Shown here: piece by piece, positions 32,953 through 42,173 of the stretch
How positions within the stretch are numbered: position 1 is the first letter of the stretch
How the letters are laid out: each line of letters opens with the position of its first letter
Assembly: GCA_902779055.1 (NCBI GenBank)
Contig: CACZAD010000004.1
Location: 1 to 64,000 of the forward strand
DNA: 64,000 bases
Origin: Fibrobacter succinogenes
GTDB lineage: Bacteria > Fibrobacterota > Fibrobacteria > Fibrobacterales > Fibrobacteraceae
Direction of reading: 5' to 3'
Made by a program: the position numbers and the translations under genes
Notes under the pieces: model-generated
The model's database searches: none
What the model was told of the DNA's origin: nothing
What the model saw: the letters and a program-made list of their open reading frames with translations, nothing else

Positions 32953-35769
32953 TTACCTCATATTTTTCAACAACGAATCCAGACGAGACGTAAACTTTGC
33001 GGCACCCAGAGTACTTAAATGATCCCTGTTCGTCGCCATTTCATCCGTATAATCGTGATCCCCCATCTTGTTCTCGTCCCAGAAAACAAAATGAGGATAT
33101 TCCTGCTGGAGTTTTTCCAGTTCCGCAAGCAAAGCAGGCGCTTCGCTCCTACGGATACCGTATCTTCCGAACGAGCCCGTCTTTTTAAAGTTAGGACTTT
33201 GCGGGAAGACGACACCAACAACATAAATGCCCTGATTTTCAGCTTCCTGCAAGATATTCTTCAGATGCCCGAAGCTAGCATAATAATTCGACGACCTGGA
33301 CGACATCCAAGTGCTGTCATAATCCACAGCCGGCTTCGTTTCCCAAGAATTCGGATCTTCACCGTTATAGCCCATCGCATCCGTAAGATGCTGACGGAAA
33401 TAGTCGTTGCCCAGGGATTCTTCGGTCAAACGAGCCAGTTCTTCAGGGAAACCGTCCTTCCAAAAATTGTGGTTTCGGTCATAAACGTAACCCGGATAAT
33501 TTTCATATTCGCTAAGGAAGAAGTTGTAGGAGGATTCACTTTCTGGATGATACCACAAATCAATATCCAACGAAATGACAATGTACTTCAGGTTTTTCGT
33601 ATGCGGGATGACGTAATTCGTCAAAAGGTATTCGGAGCCCACCATCATATTCGGGACATTCGCAAGATTGATGGCAAAGAGCGGCTTTTCGATTGCCCTG
33701 GGGTCAATTCCGTTCAGGCATCTAGACGATCCGACAATAACGACATTGGCCGAATCCTTGTACTTCCACAACAATTCCAATTTATAGCGGAGGAAAATCG
33801 CAGCTTCGCCACCTTCGGGCGTAAAATACACACCGGCACTGTCCAGGTCAAGAGAGCCGCCATTGTATGCGGCAGCACCATCATTCACCCAGAGGCACGG
33901 ATGCCACAAAAGGTCTTCGCCCTCGACAAGTTCCGTGATCTTGCCATCCGAAAGATTGACAAGCACAATTTTCAACAATGCGCCATTCGCATTAGCAAGC
34001 GACGCCACAATGAAGCCCCCCTTTTCTTCGGAGCTTTTATAATTCAGCACCCATTCGGTATGGTCGAACGTGAATCCGTCGGGAGCGGCCACAGACTGGA
34101 TGAGCTTACCGGTAGAATCGGCAATGAACAAGTGTTCATGAGCCCTATACTTGGAGCCGACAAAAGCCTTGCCCGTCTCGCTTCCAAAATCCAGAAACAC
34201 CGTGCGCTTGCTGCTATCGCCCGCAAGCGAAACGTTACAAGCCTGTTCGGAATTATACCAAAACTCGTCGCTAGCCTTTCCTGTAACGGTCGAGCCCGAC
34301 TTCGCAATGCGTGCGCGTAAACGTCGAGCCCCCGAAACCGCAAGCGTCCTGTCTTCGCTGATGCCGCCGTGATAAGCGCCATCAAAAAGCTTTTCCGGCT
34401 TGCCGAACTTTCCTTTTGCAAACTTCACCTGCCATGTAGATGCGGCCTTGAACTTGTCATCCTTCTCGTTATTTCCCGCATCCGTCACATAGACGATAAC
34501 CGTATCGCCGTTTTCCAGAACGCGCCAACGCGGGATGACTGCATTTTCGACATCCAGCTTTACGAGGTTCGATCCTTCGGCATTCAAGTCACGCACATAC
34601 AGTTCCGATTTACCAGAAAGGCCCTCGTACCTCGTGCAAAAAGCGACCTTCTTTCCGTCCGGCGAAATGTCGGGATGATAGGCGTCAAGCGAATCGTTTA
34701 TTTCGGTTACGGAGAGAATTCCGTTTGAATAATCGACATAAGCCAAATTATTGGTATAGCCATTACGGAAAACCAGCTTTGCCCTATGAGATCCCAACAA
34801 CGAACGCATTGTCGCAGAACTGGCAAGCAACACCATACGGTTCGTCGAAGCCTTGCCATCAGAACCCATCCACGTGGCATCCGAAATGGCTCCGTACGCC
34901 AGGCGGAAACCCACATAATTGGCACGGGTCGAAGAAGTCACCGAATAAATGTCACCACGATTGTAGATATGGATAGACTCGGTCGAATTGCGGAAGCTCC
35001 CCCCCTTTACAATTCGCTGGTCCATGGCACCGCCATCTGGCGCACCCACATAATTCGTCAGGGACGTATCACGGAAATTTCCAAGCCAGTCATTCACCCA
35101 TTCCATCGCATTTCCGACCATATCGCAAACGCCGTCTTTAGACTTGGCCTTGCTACACACCTTGTGCGACTTGTAATCCGAATTGTCGGCAGTCCAGGCT
35201 TCGGATGGTTTCCAATACTTTTGGGCGACAAGCGTCCATTCCGCTTCTGTCGGCAGGCGGTACGCATCGACATCGGTATGGAACGTAAAGCCATCCAAGT
35301 TCGTGCAATGCTTATCCGCATCAAACGAGGCCTTGTTATAGGTATAGGTCGTATCGAACTTTTCGGCCTTGCTACGGGCATTCGCAAAAAGTACCGCATC
35401 GTAATAGGTCAAATCCGTTGCAGGCAAGCTGTCATTGGAGCAATCCAGCACAAGCCCGGTCACTTTTTTCATCAGCGAATTGAATTCGCCACAAGTGACC
35501 TCATGCTTGCCCATCGAAAAGTCATAATCGATAAAGACCTTCATCTGCGGGCGTTCATTGGACTTTGCAGAAGACTCATCGGTACCGAGCGTGACCAAGG
35601 CTTGCTTAGCATTCACCCGCATCATTCCCGAAAGCGAGTCCGTCGAGAACTCCACCTTCGAGCCGTCCGACGAAGCGCTACTCGGTCCGTCCGAACACGA
35701 CGTCACAAGAAGCAAAGCCGATACAGACACGCTCCAAAGAAAACACTTTTCCAAACCCTTAAACATCAT
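32953..35769 (-). CDS. Three-domain lipoprotein (FGE-like, PD40 propeller, SGNH-like), paralogue 2 of 4
   Basis: 938 residues from ATG 35769, favoured because GGAGG sits seven bases upstream; ATG 35775 overlaps the previous stop as ATGA but has only one base of spacing. The lipobox is LLVTSC. Domain order equals paralogue 1: FSMGKHEVTCGEFNSLM through YVGFRLAYG, propeller with YHPDISPDGKKVAFCT, then SGNH-like GSSRCLNG (near 678), IVISLDIDLWYH and DENKMGDHDYTDE with NRDHLSTLGA (near 914). The middle domain is very close to the other copies, while the SGNH-like part is more divergent. Translation is probably coupled to its neighbours on both sides. Confidence 0.85.
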   Translation of the reverse strand: MMFKGLEKCFLWSVSVSALLLVTSCSDGPSSASSDGSKVEFSTDSLSGMMRVNAKQALVTLGTDESSAKSNERPQMKVFIDYDFSMGKHEVTCGEFNSLMKKVTGLVLDCSNDSLPATDLTYYDAVLFANARSKAEKFDTTYTYNKASFDADKHCTNLDGFTFHTDVDAYRLPTEAEWTLVAQKYWKPSEAWTADNSDYKSHKVCSKAKSKDGVCDMVGNAMEWVNDWLGNFRDTSLTNYVGAPDGGAMDQRIVKGGSFRNSTESIHIYNRGDIYSVTSSTRANYVGFRLAYGAISDATWMGSDGKASTNRMVLLASSATMRSLLGSHRAKLVFRNGYTNNLAYVDYSNGILSVTEINDSLDAYHPDISPDGKKVAFCTRYEGLSGKSELYVRDLNAEGSNLVKLDVENAVIPRWRVLENGDTVIVYVTDAGNNEKDDKFKAASTWQVKFAKGKFGKPEKLFDGAYHGGISEDRTLAVSGARRLRARIAKSGSTVTGKASDEFWYNSEQACNVSLAGDSSKRTVFLDFGSETGKAFVGSKYRAHEHLFIADSTGKLIQSVAAPDGFTFDHTEWVLNYKSSEEKGGFIVASLANANGALLKIVLVNLSDGKITELVEGEDLLWHPCLWVNDGAAAYNGGSLDLDSAGVYFTPEGGEAAIFLRYKLELLWKYKDSANVVIVGSSRCLNGIDPRAIEKPLFAINLANVPNMMVGSEYLLTNYVIPHTKNLKYIVISLDIDLWYHPESESSYNFFLSEYENYPGYVYDRNHNFWKDGFPEELARLTEESLGNDYFRQHLTDAMGYNGEDPNSWETKPAVDYDSTWMSSRSSNYYASFGHLKNILQEAENQGIYVVGVVFPQSPNFKKTGSFGRYGIRRSEAPALLAELEKLQQEYPHFVFWDENKMGDHDYTDEMATNRDHLSTLGAAKFTSRLDSLLKNMR

Positions 35770-35771
35770 CG

Positions 35772-38480
35772 TCATTCCTCCAACGTTGACAACAATGAAT
35801 CCAACCGATGCGTAAGCTTTTTGGCCCCCTTGATGCTTAAATGATCCGAGTTCCGAGCTTCATCATCGGTGTAGTCATGATTACCGTTTCTATTTTCATC
35901 CATCAAAATAAAGTTGTCGTACCTTTTTTGAAGTTCTACTACAGAATCAAGAACTTCGGCCGCGACAGAGCGTCGTGGACCATAACGGCCCCAGGTTCCG
36001 GTCTCGCGATAACGCGGATTCTGCGGGAATACAACCCCGATAATCTTGATGTCCGAAGATTCCATTTCGTTAAGGAAATTCTCCAAGATGTTTAAATTCC
36101 AGGAGAGATTTTCAAGGCGATCTTCGGGCCAGAGCGAATCTTTTTCGATGATGGGTGTACCCCATTCAACCGTGGGATTACCGAGATGGCCGCGGGATTC
36201 TTCGTAAGCTTCTCTTGCATACTCAGAATAATTCGTTGCATTTTCAACAGCATACAAAAATCCATTCGGCAAGCCATCCTTCCAGAACAAATGTTTTGTA
36301 TCGTAGACATATCCCGGCAATAGCGGGAATATGATGTCCGAGAAATCGGTGCTGCTAATCCATAGATCGATATCGATGGCGACAACGATGTACTTCAGCT
36401 TTTTCAAGTGTCTCACACCGTAATTCTGAGCCACAAACAAGCTTGCATTCAAGTCGTTTCCCATATGTCCCAAATTCATGGTGTAACCCGTCTTCATTTC
36501 CAATGGGATAATCGAGCATTCAACTCTTGAACTGCCAACGCCTAGAATTTCAATTTCATCCATATGCTTCCACATCTGCGTGATCTTGAACCCTAGCGAT
36601 TCATACATCCAATCCTGGCCTTCGATATAGTACACCCCAACGCTATCAAGATTAAGGAGGGAATTGTCCAGCGAAGTTACTTTATCCTTCACCCACAGGC
36701 ACGGATGCCAAAGTTCATCACCTTCAACAAGGTCTACAATCGAACTATCCGTCAGCTGGACCAGCACAATTCTTTGATGCGCCCCGTTGGCATTCGCAAG
36801 TGTCGCCACCGCCATGTTCGCACCCCCTAAAGCCCATTCGCTATGGTCAAACGAATAGCCCTCAGGAGATGAAACCGACTGGATCAATTTTCCTTTTTTA
36901 TCCATCACGAGCAAACGTTCATGAGTTCCGTAGCCGGAGCCGCCAAAATCAAGGAACAAAGTCCGCTTACTGCTATCCTTGGCAAGCGAGGCATTGCAAG
37001 CTTGGTTGCCGTCATACCACACCGTATCCACCGCTTTTTCAAGAACAGTCGATCCCGATTTGGCCATACGGGCACGTAAAAGACGGGCGCCCGAAACAGC
37101 GAGAGTGTTGTCTTCGCTAATCCCGCCATGGTAAGCTCCGTCAAAAAGCTTTTCGGGCTTGCCGAATTTTCCATTCGAGAACTTCACCATCCACGTCGAA
37201 GATGATTTGAAAGTCGCCTCGTTTTTATTGTTTCCGGCATCCGTAACATAGACTATAACGGTATCGCCATTTTCGAGGACACGCCAACGCGGAATGGCAG
37301 CACTTTTGACATCCAGCCGGACAAGGTTCGAGCCCGATTCGTTCAAATCGCGTACATACAGTTCGGACTTGCCCGAGACGCCTTCCAACCCCGTACAGAA
37401 CGCCACCTTGCTACCATCAGGCGAAATATCCGGATGATAGACATCCAGCGTATCGACAATTTCACTGACCACAGGAGAACGGTTGGAATAATCGATAAAG
37501 TCCAGATTCTTTGTGACATCATTGCGGAACGCGAGTTTGACTTTATAAGTTCCCGTCATAGAACGCATTCTCGAAGACGACGCCAACGAAAGGACTCGAG
37601 AGCCTACGACATTTCCGTCGCTCCTCATCCACGTGGCATCAGGGATTTTCCCAAATGCAAGACGGAACCCCACATAATACGAAAGCGTAGATGACGTCAC
37701 CGTATACACATCACCGCGACTGTAAGGCTTGATGGTGGATGCCAAATTGCGGAAACTGCCGCCCTTCACGATGCGCAGGCCCAACGAGCCACCATCGGGT
37801 GCCCCCACATAGTTCGTCACGGTCGTATCGTTGAAATCGCCAAGCCAGTCATTCACCCATTCCATCGCATTTCCGTACAAGTCGCACACCCTGAATAAAG
37901 ATATGCTGCACGGTGTATGCAATTCGTAATTCGAGTTATCAGCCGTCCACGAACGCTCCAGATTTCCGTAAGCCTTCGCCACCAGCATCCATTCGGCTTC
38001 GGTCGGCAAGCGATAGGCTATAACTTCGGGATGAAACGCAAAGCCCTCCAGGCTGATGCAATGATTCGCGTTATCAAACTGCGCACTCACGTAGGTGTAA
38101 GCTGTATCAAAACCCTCAGCCTTGCTCCGCTCATTTGCAAAAAGCACTGCATCGTAATAAGTCAAGTTCGTCGCCGGAAGATCCTTGCTCACGCATTCCA
38201 GGGAAAGTCCAGTCGCCGATTCCATCAACGCATTAAATTCTCCGCACTGCACTTCTGCCTTGCCGATCATGAAATCATACGTTATGGAAACACGCATTTG
38301 TGGGCGTTCATTGACGTTCGCATTGGAATCATTCGTGCCAAGCGTCACCACCGCCCCGGACGACCTGATCGATTCCATTCCGACCAAGTCATAAAAGGCA
38401 GAACCACTTTCAGATGACGACAAGCCATCGAAACAAGCGCACAAAGTAACCACAAATGCTAGAAGAACAAAACGAAACAT
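35772..38480 (-). CDS. Three-domain lipoprotein (FGE-like, PD40 propeller, SGNH-like), paralogue 3 of 4
   Basis: 902 residues from ATG 38480, chosen for GGGAG upstream and signal MFRFVLLAFVVTLCAC. It has FMIGKAEVQCGEFNALM, then GNAMEWVNDW, GGSFRN and YVGFRLAFG without FGE cysteines. The propeller contains YHPDISPDGSKVAFCT. The linker after it is about eight residues shorter than in the other copies (LDFGGSGYGTHERL). The SGNH-like end has GSSRVECS (near 647), IVVAIDIDLWIS and DENRNGNHDYTDDE with NSDHLSIKGA (near 880). It begins 11 bases after the stop of paralogue 4 and ends in a four-base ATGA overlap with paralogue 2. Confidence 0.85.
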   Translation of the reverse strand: MFRFVLLAFVVTLCACFDGLSSSESGSAFYDLVGMESIRSSGAVVTLGTNDSNANVNERPQMRVSITYDFMIGKAEVQCGEFNALMESATGLSLECVSKDLPATNLTYYDAVLFANERSKAEGFDTAYTYVSAQFDNANHCISLEGFAFHPEVIAYRLPTEAEWMLVAKAYGNLERSWTADNSNYELHTPCSISLFRVCDLYGNAMEWVNDWLGDFNDTTVTNYVGAPDGGSLGLRIVKGGSFRNLASTIKPYSRGDVYTVTSSTLSYYVGFRLAFGKIPDATWMRSDGNVVGSRVLSLASSSRMRSMTGTYKVKLAFRNDVTKNLDFIDYSNRSPVVSEIVDTLDVYHPDISPDGSKVAFCTGLEGVSGKSELYVRDLNESGSNLVRLDVKSAAIPRWRVLENGDTVIVYVTDAGNNKNEATFKSSSTWMVKFSNGKFGKPEKLFDGAYHGGISEDNTLAVSGARLLRARMAKSGSTVLEKAVDTVWYDGNQACNASLAKDSSKRTLFLDFGGSGYGTHERLLVMDKKGKLIQSVSSPEGYSFDHSEWALGGANMAVATLANANGAHQRIVLVQLTDSSIVDLVEGDELWHPCLWVKDKVTSLDNSLLNLDSVGVYYIEGQDWMYESLGFKITQMWKHMDEIEILGVGSSRVECSIIPLEMKTGYTMNLGHMGNDLNASLFVAQNYGVRHLKKLKYIVVAIDIDLWISSTDFSDIIFPLLPGYVYDTKHLFWKDGLPNGFLYAVENATNYSEYAREAYEESRGHLGNPTVEWGTPIIEKDSLWPEDRLENLSWNLNILENFLNEMESSDIKIIGVVFPQNPRYRETGTWGRYGPRRSVAAEVLDSVVELQKRYDNFILMDENRNGNHDYTDDEARNSDHLSIKGAKKLTHRLDSLLSTLEE

Positions 38481-38491
38481 CAACAAACTCC

Positions 38492-41338
38492 CTATTTCTT
38501 CTGTTCCAAGGACAGCAAAAGTGTATTCAGGTGATTTGTCAGCACGCCAGCACCGGTAGAGCAAAGATGATCCTCATCTATAGCCATCTTGTCCGAATAG
38601 TTGTGGTCTCCCATTTTATTTTCGTCCAACAGAACAAAATTGGGATACTTCTTACTCAATGCGTCAATTTCACTTATCAGCTTTTTGGCAGTCGAGCGGC
38701 GCAACCCATAACGGCCAAAAGCTCCAGTTTCGGCATACGCAGGGCTCTGGGGAAAGATCACACCCACGACACGGATATCCCTTTCGGCCGCTTCCTTGAT
38801 GATGGACAAAAGAGCATCCATGCTGTCGTCGATCAAGTTGTGGTGAACATCCAGATAATTGCTATCCAGCTCGATTTCGGGATTTTCGCGCCACGATGCG
38901 CAAGTCGGCTTGGTATAGCGGCCACGGTCCTTCATATAAAAGCTTTCGTCTGACGACCCGACAGAATTTTCGGTATATTCCAGAAGTCCATCAGGGATTC
39001 CGTCCTTCCAGTAATCATGATTCTTATCGTACTCATATCCCGGATAATTAAGGAAATTCGTATAGAACATATTATCGCCATCCGGTCCGTCAACCTTATG
39101 CCAGAAATCAATATCCAGCGAAATGACCAAGTACTTCAACTTTTTAAAATGGTTGAAGACGTAATTATCCAAGAAGTCCCGGGTCATATAAATTGAATTC
39201 GGAGTCTGTGCCAAATTCACCGCGAAAAAGCGATTGTCGAAAAGGGACGGGCTAACGCCCAGCATCGGCCTTGACGACCCCAGGATTGCCACATTGGCCG
39301 TATCGTGATACTTCCAAAGAAGTTCCATCTTGAAGCGCATGATGACCGAAGCCCACTCATCCGATGGACGCAAGTAAATACCGGCACTATCGGGATCCAG
39401 CTTCGATGATTCCGGAATATAAACTTTCTTGCGCCAAATGCTTGGGTGCCAAACTTCATCCGCTTCGACCAAGTCAATAATATCGTCCGTCTTCACATTG
39501 ACGAGAACCACCTTGGAATGGGCTCCACTCTGATTCGTAAGCGTAGCCACAATAAAGCCTCCTTCCGGATCAGAATCCTTATAGTTCAACGCCCACTCGG
39601 TGTGGTCAAAGCTGTAGCCCTCCGGAGCGGGAATAGCCTTTACAAGACGTCCCGTGCTATCGGCAATCAGCAACCGTTCATGGGTTCCGTAACTTTCGCC
39701 CACAAATTCGGCCCCCGTCTTTCCACCGAAATCGAGGAACGCCACACGCTTAGAGCCGTCATTTGCAAGGGACACATTGCAAGCCTGCTCGCCGTCATAC
39801 CACACGGTATCGCGTCCATCCGCAAGCGTCTTCCCGGCCTTGGCGATACGCGCACGCAACAACCTCGCGCCCGTCACGGCAAGCGTATTGTCATCAGAAA
39901 TGCCTCCATGGTACGCGCCGTCAAAAAGCTTTTGCGGAGTGCCAAAACGCCCTTTGCTGTACGTCACCTGCCATGTACTCTTCGACTTGAACGAAGCATT
40001 ATCCTTGTTGTTCCCGGCATCCGATACATAGACAATCGCCGTATCTCCGTTTTCGAGCAAGCGCCAACGCGGAATAGCCGCATTCCCCTTCGCCTTGACC
40101 TTCAGCGGTTTTGGATTGTACGCCGACAACGCGCGGACATAGACATCCGATTTTCCGGACACGCCCTCCATACCGGTACTGAAAACAGCAAGCCTTCCAT
40201 CGGGAGAAATATCAGGATGGTAGACCTCCAGGGTATCCGTAATTTCGACAACCGAAAGGTTTCCGTTGAGATACTCGATGTACGCCAAGTTGCCGCTCAC
40301 ATCATTACGGAATGCAAGCTTAACCTGATACGTACCCAGATCATTCTTGACGGCAGTGGCACTAGCCACAGGGACAATTCGGCTAGCACGCGCACGTCCA
40401 TCGTGCCCCATCCAAATGGCATCTGGAATTTTTCCGAACGCAATGCGGAATCCCAGGTACTCCGACTTTGCCGCCGAAGTCACCACATAGACATCGCCTC
40501 GATTATGGAGCTTGATTGTGGACGGTTCGTTGCGGTAGCTGCCACCCTTGATAATGCGTTCGCCAAGCACACCCCCATCAGGAGCGCCCACAAAATTCGT
40601 GATCGTCGTATCCCTGAAATAGCCAAACCAGTCCGAGACCCATTCCTTCACGTTTCCGCCCATATCGCAAAAATCACCGTGCAAGCGGGCGTACGAACAA
40701 ACATTTTTCGGTTCAAAGCCAGAATTCAGGGCATTCCATTCCGCAGACGGATTCCAGTCGCGCTCGGCAGCCAGAATCCATTCAGCTTCGGTTGGCAGGC
40801 GATATGCATCGACTTCGGGATGATAGAGGACACCTTCCATCGAAATGCAGTTTCCCTGGGCATCAAACACCGTCGAAGTATAAGAATAAGCGGTATCGTA
40901 ACCTTCGCGTTTGCTCCTTTCATTGACAAAAAGAACTGCATCGTAATACGTCACCTTAGTCACGGGAAGCAAATCGGAATCTTCGCCACGGCAACGCTCG
41001 TCAAAGGTCGTCCCCATCATCTCCCTGAATTCGGCACAGGTGACTTCGTGCATTCCTATAGAAAAGTCATAATTCAGAACGGCTCGCAGTTGTGGGCGCT
41101 CGCTAGACTTTGCACTCGTCATATACGTTCCCAAATGCGCAATGGCACCGCCACTTGAATTTCGAATCTTCGAAGCCTTGACGACGATTAGCCCATCATG
41201 GGCTGCATCCAATTCTACCGGAGCGTGCAACCAGACATGGTCGCCAAAAAAGGTATCACATCCCGAAAAAACAAAAATGATGGCAACAAAAAAAGGAACC
41301 CACCAGACAAAATGAGAATGTATAGAACGCGTCGACAT
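38492..41338 (-). CDS. Three-domain lipoprotein (FGE-like, PD40 propeller, SGNH-like), paralogue 4 of 4
   Basis: 948 residues from ATG 41338. The lipobox is FVFSGC. It is the first of the four in transcription order and the most divergent: FSIGMHEVTCAEFREMMGTT, GNVKEWVSDWFG, GGSYRNEPS, YLGFRIAFG. The propeller carries YHPDISPDGRLAVFST. The SGNH-like end has GSSRPMLG (near 687), LVISLDIDFWHK and DENKMGDHNYSDK with DEDHLCSTGA (near 922). About 96 bases separate it from the transglutaminase-like gene upstream, the largest gap in the operon, so an internal promoter is possible; none is obvious. Confidence 0.85.
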   Translation of the reverse strand: MSTRSIHSHFVWWVPFFVAIIFVFSGCDTFFGDHVWLHAPVELDAAHDGLIVVKASKIRNSSGGAIAHLGTYMTSAKSSERPQLRAVLNYDFSIGMHEVTCAEFREMMGTTFDERCRGEDSDLLPVTKVTYYDAVLFVNERSKREGYDTAYSYTSTVFDAQGNCISMEGVLYHPEVDAYRLPTEAEWILAAERDWNPSAEWNALNSGFEPKNVCSYARLHGDFCDMGGNVKEWVSDWFGYFRDTTITNFVGAPDGGVLGERIIKGGSYRNEPSTIKLHNRGDVYVVTSAAKSEYLGFRIAFGKIPDAIWMGHDGRARASRIVPVASATAVKNDLGTYQVKLAFRNDVSGNLAYIEYLNGNLSVVEITDTLEVYHPDISPDGRLAVFSTGMEGVSGKSDVYVRALSAYNPKPLKVKAKGNAAIPRWRLLENGDTAIVYVSDAGNNKDNASFKSKSTWQVTYSKGRFGTPQKLFDGAYHGGISDDNTLAVTGARLLRARIAKAGKTLADGRDTVWYDGEQACNVSLANDGSKRVAFLDFGGKTGAEFVGESYGTHERLLIADSTGRLVKAIPAPEGYSFDHTEWALNYKDSDPEGGFIVATLTNQSGAHSKVVLVNVKTDDIIDLVEADEVWHPSIWRKKVYIPESSKLDPDSAGIYLRPSDEWASVIMRFKMELLWKYHDTANVAILGSSRPMLGVSPSLFDNRFFAVNLAQTPNSIYMTRDFLDNYVFNHFKKLKYLVISLDIDFWHKVDGPDGDNMFYTNFLNYPGYEYDKNHDYWKDGIPDGLLEYTENSVGSSDESFYMKDRGRYTKPTCASWRENPEIELDSNYLDVHHNLIDDSMDALLSIIKEAAERDIRVVGVIFPQSPAYAETGAFGRYGLRRSTAKKLISEIDALSKKYPNFVLLDENKMGDHNYSDKMAIDEDHLCSTGAGVLTNHLNTLLLSLEQKK

Positions 41339-41434
41339 ATCTTCACAAAAATAGATTTTTAGGGGCTTCAAAACCAACGAAAAAAGCCGGTAAAAAGCGT
41401 AATAAACCCATTTTTGGAAGATGTAAGAAAAAAA

Positions 41435-42157
41435 CTATAAAGAATCCGGCAAACGGCTTTTGGCCACAGCCTGATTAGCCGAAATTCCTGGATAATTTGG
41501 GAAAAATTCTTCGGCCATCCGGTACCACATAAGTGCTTGCGGAGGTTCCGATTCTAGGTACAAATTTCCGATATCGAAAGCCGCAAGGCCGATAAATTCA
41601 CGAGGTTTCAGGGGTTTAAATTCAAGCCCCGTCCAACGTCCATTCTTATACTTTTCGCGATATTCCTCGTCCGTGTACGTATACCCACGACGGTTAGGTT
41701 CCAAGTTTACAGGAGCATCCGAAGATCCGTAACGCAAAAAAACGTGCCCAGGCAAAAGGACAACATCCAGCGGCAAATGGTAAACCTCAGCCACCATGAG
41801 CACAAGCCACGAAAGCCCCATGCACCCGGACTTTTTCTGTTCGAGAACGCGGAGCGGAAGCACGGCCTCTTTGGCGACAGCCGCATCACCCGCGCCAGCA
41901 AATTCGATATTCCAAAAACTCCACAACAAGCTTTTGAGGGAATTCAGCGTATCGTGAGTCGCAGCGACACTGCTATCAAAGTAAGCAAGTCCCGCCTTCC
42001 AATCGTCGATGGAATCCAGGCACGAAGGCGCACGTTCTTCGAACGTGCAAGCCATTTCGCGATAGCTCACGGACTCGCCCTTGCCATTCCAAAGCAGAAA
42101 CGGGAGCGCAATCACGAGCGTCGCTAAGAATATCGGCCAAAAGAAACGCGCAAGCAT
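41435..42157 (-). CDS. Membrane-anchored transglutaminase-like (SirB1-type) protein
   Basis: 240 residues. An N-terminal membrane anchor (FFWPIFLATLVIALPFLLW) precedes an extracytoplasmic domain. A papain/transglutaminase-type triad can be proposed: Cys in KKSGCMGLSWLVLMVAEV, His in LPGHVFLRYG and the following Asn/Glu in PVNLEPNRRGYTYTDEEY. The same arrangement occurs in SirB1-type transglutaminase-like proteins, which may be peptidases, cross-linkers or inactive folds. The end looks like a TPR-type helix pair (PPQALMWYRMAEEFFPNYPG). It lies 16 bases after the AlgX-like gene in the same operon. Confidence 0.7.
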   Translation of the reverse strand: MLARFFWPIFLATLVIALPFLLWNGKGESVSYREMACTFEERAPSCLDSIDDWKAGLAYFDSSVAATHDTLNSLKSLLWSFWNIEFAGAGDAAVAKEAVLPLRVLEQKKSGCMGLSWLVLMVAEVYHLPLDVVLLPGHVFLRYGSSDAPVNLEPNRRGYTYTDEEYREKYKNGRWTGLEFKPLKPREFIGLAAFDIGNLYLESEPPQALMWYRMAEEFFPNYPGISANQAVAKSRLPDSL

Positions 42158-42173
42158 AAATGCGCCGGAAAGG

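Noticed and set aside
30193-41338. Reading the four FGE-domain lipoproteins as active formylglycine-generating enzymes for sulfatases
   Set aside because: The paired catalytic cysteines are absent in all four and no sulfatase gene lies nearby.
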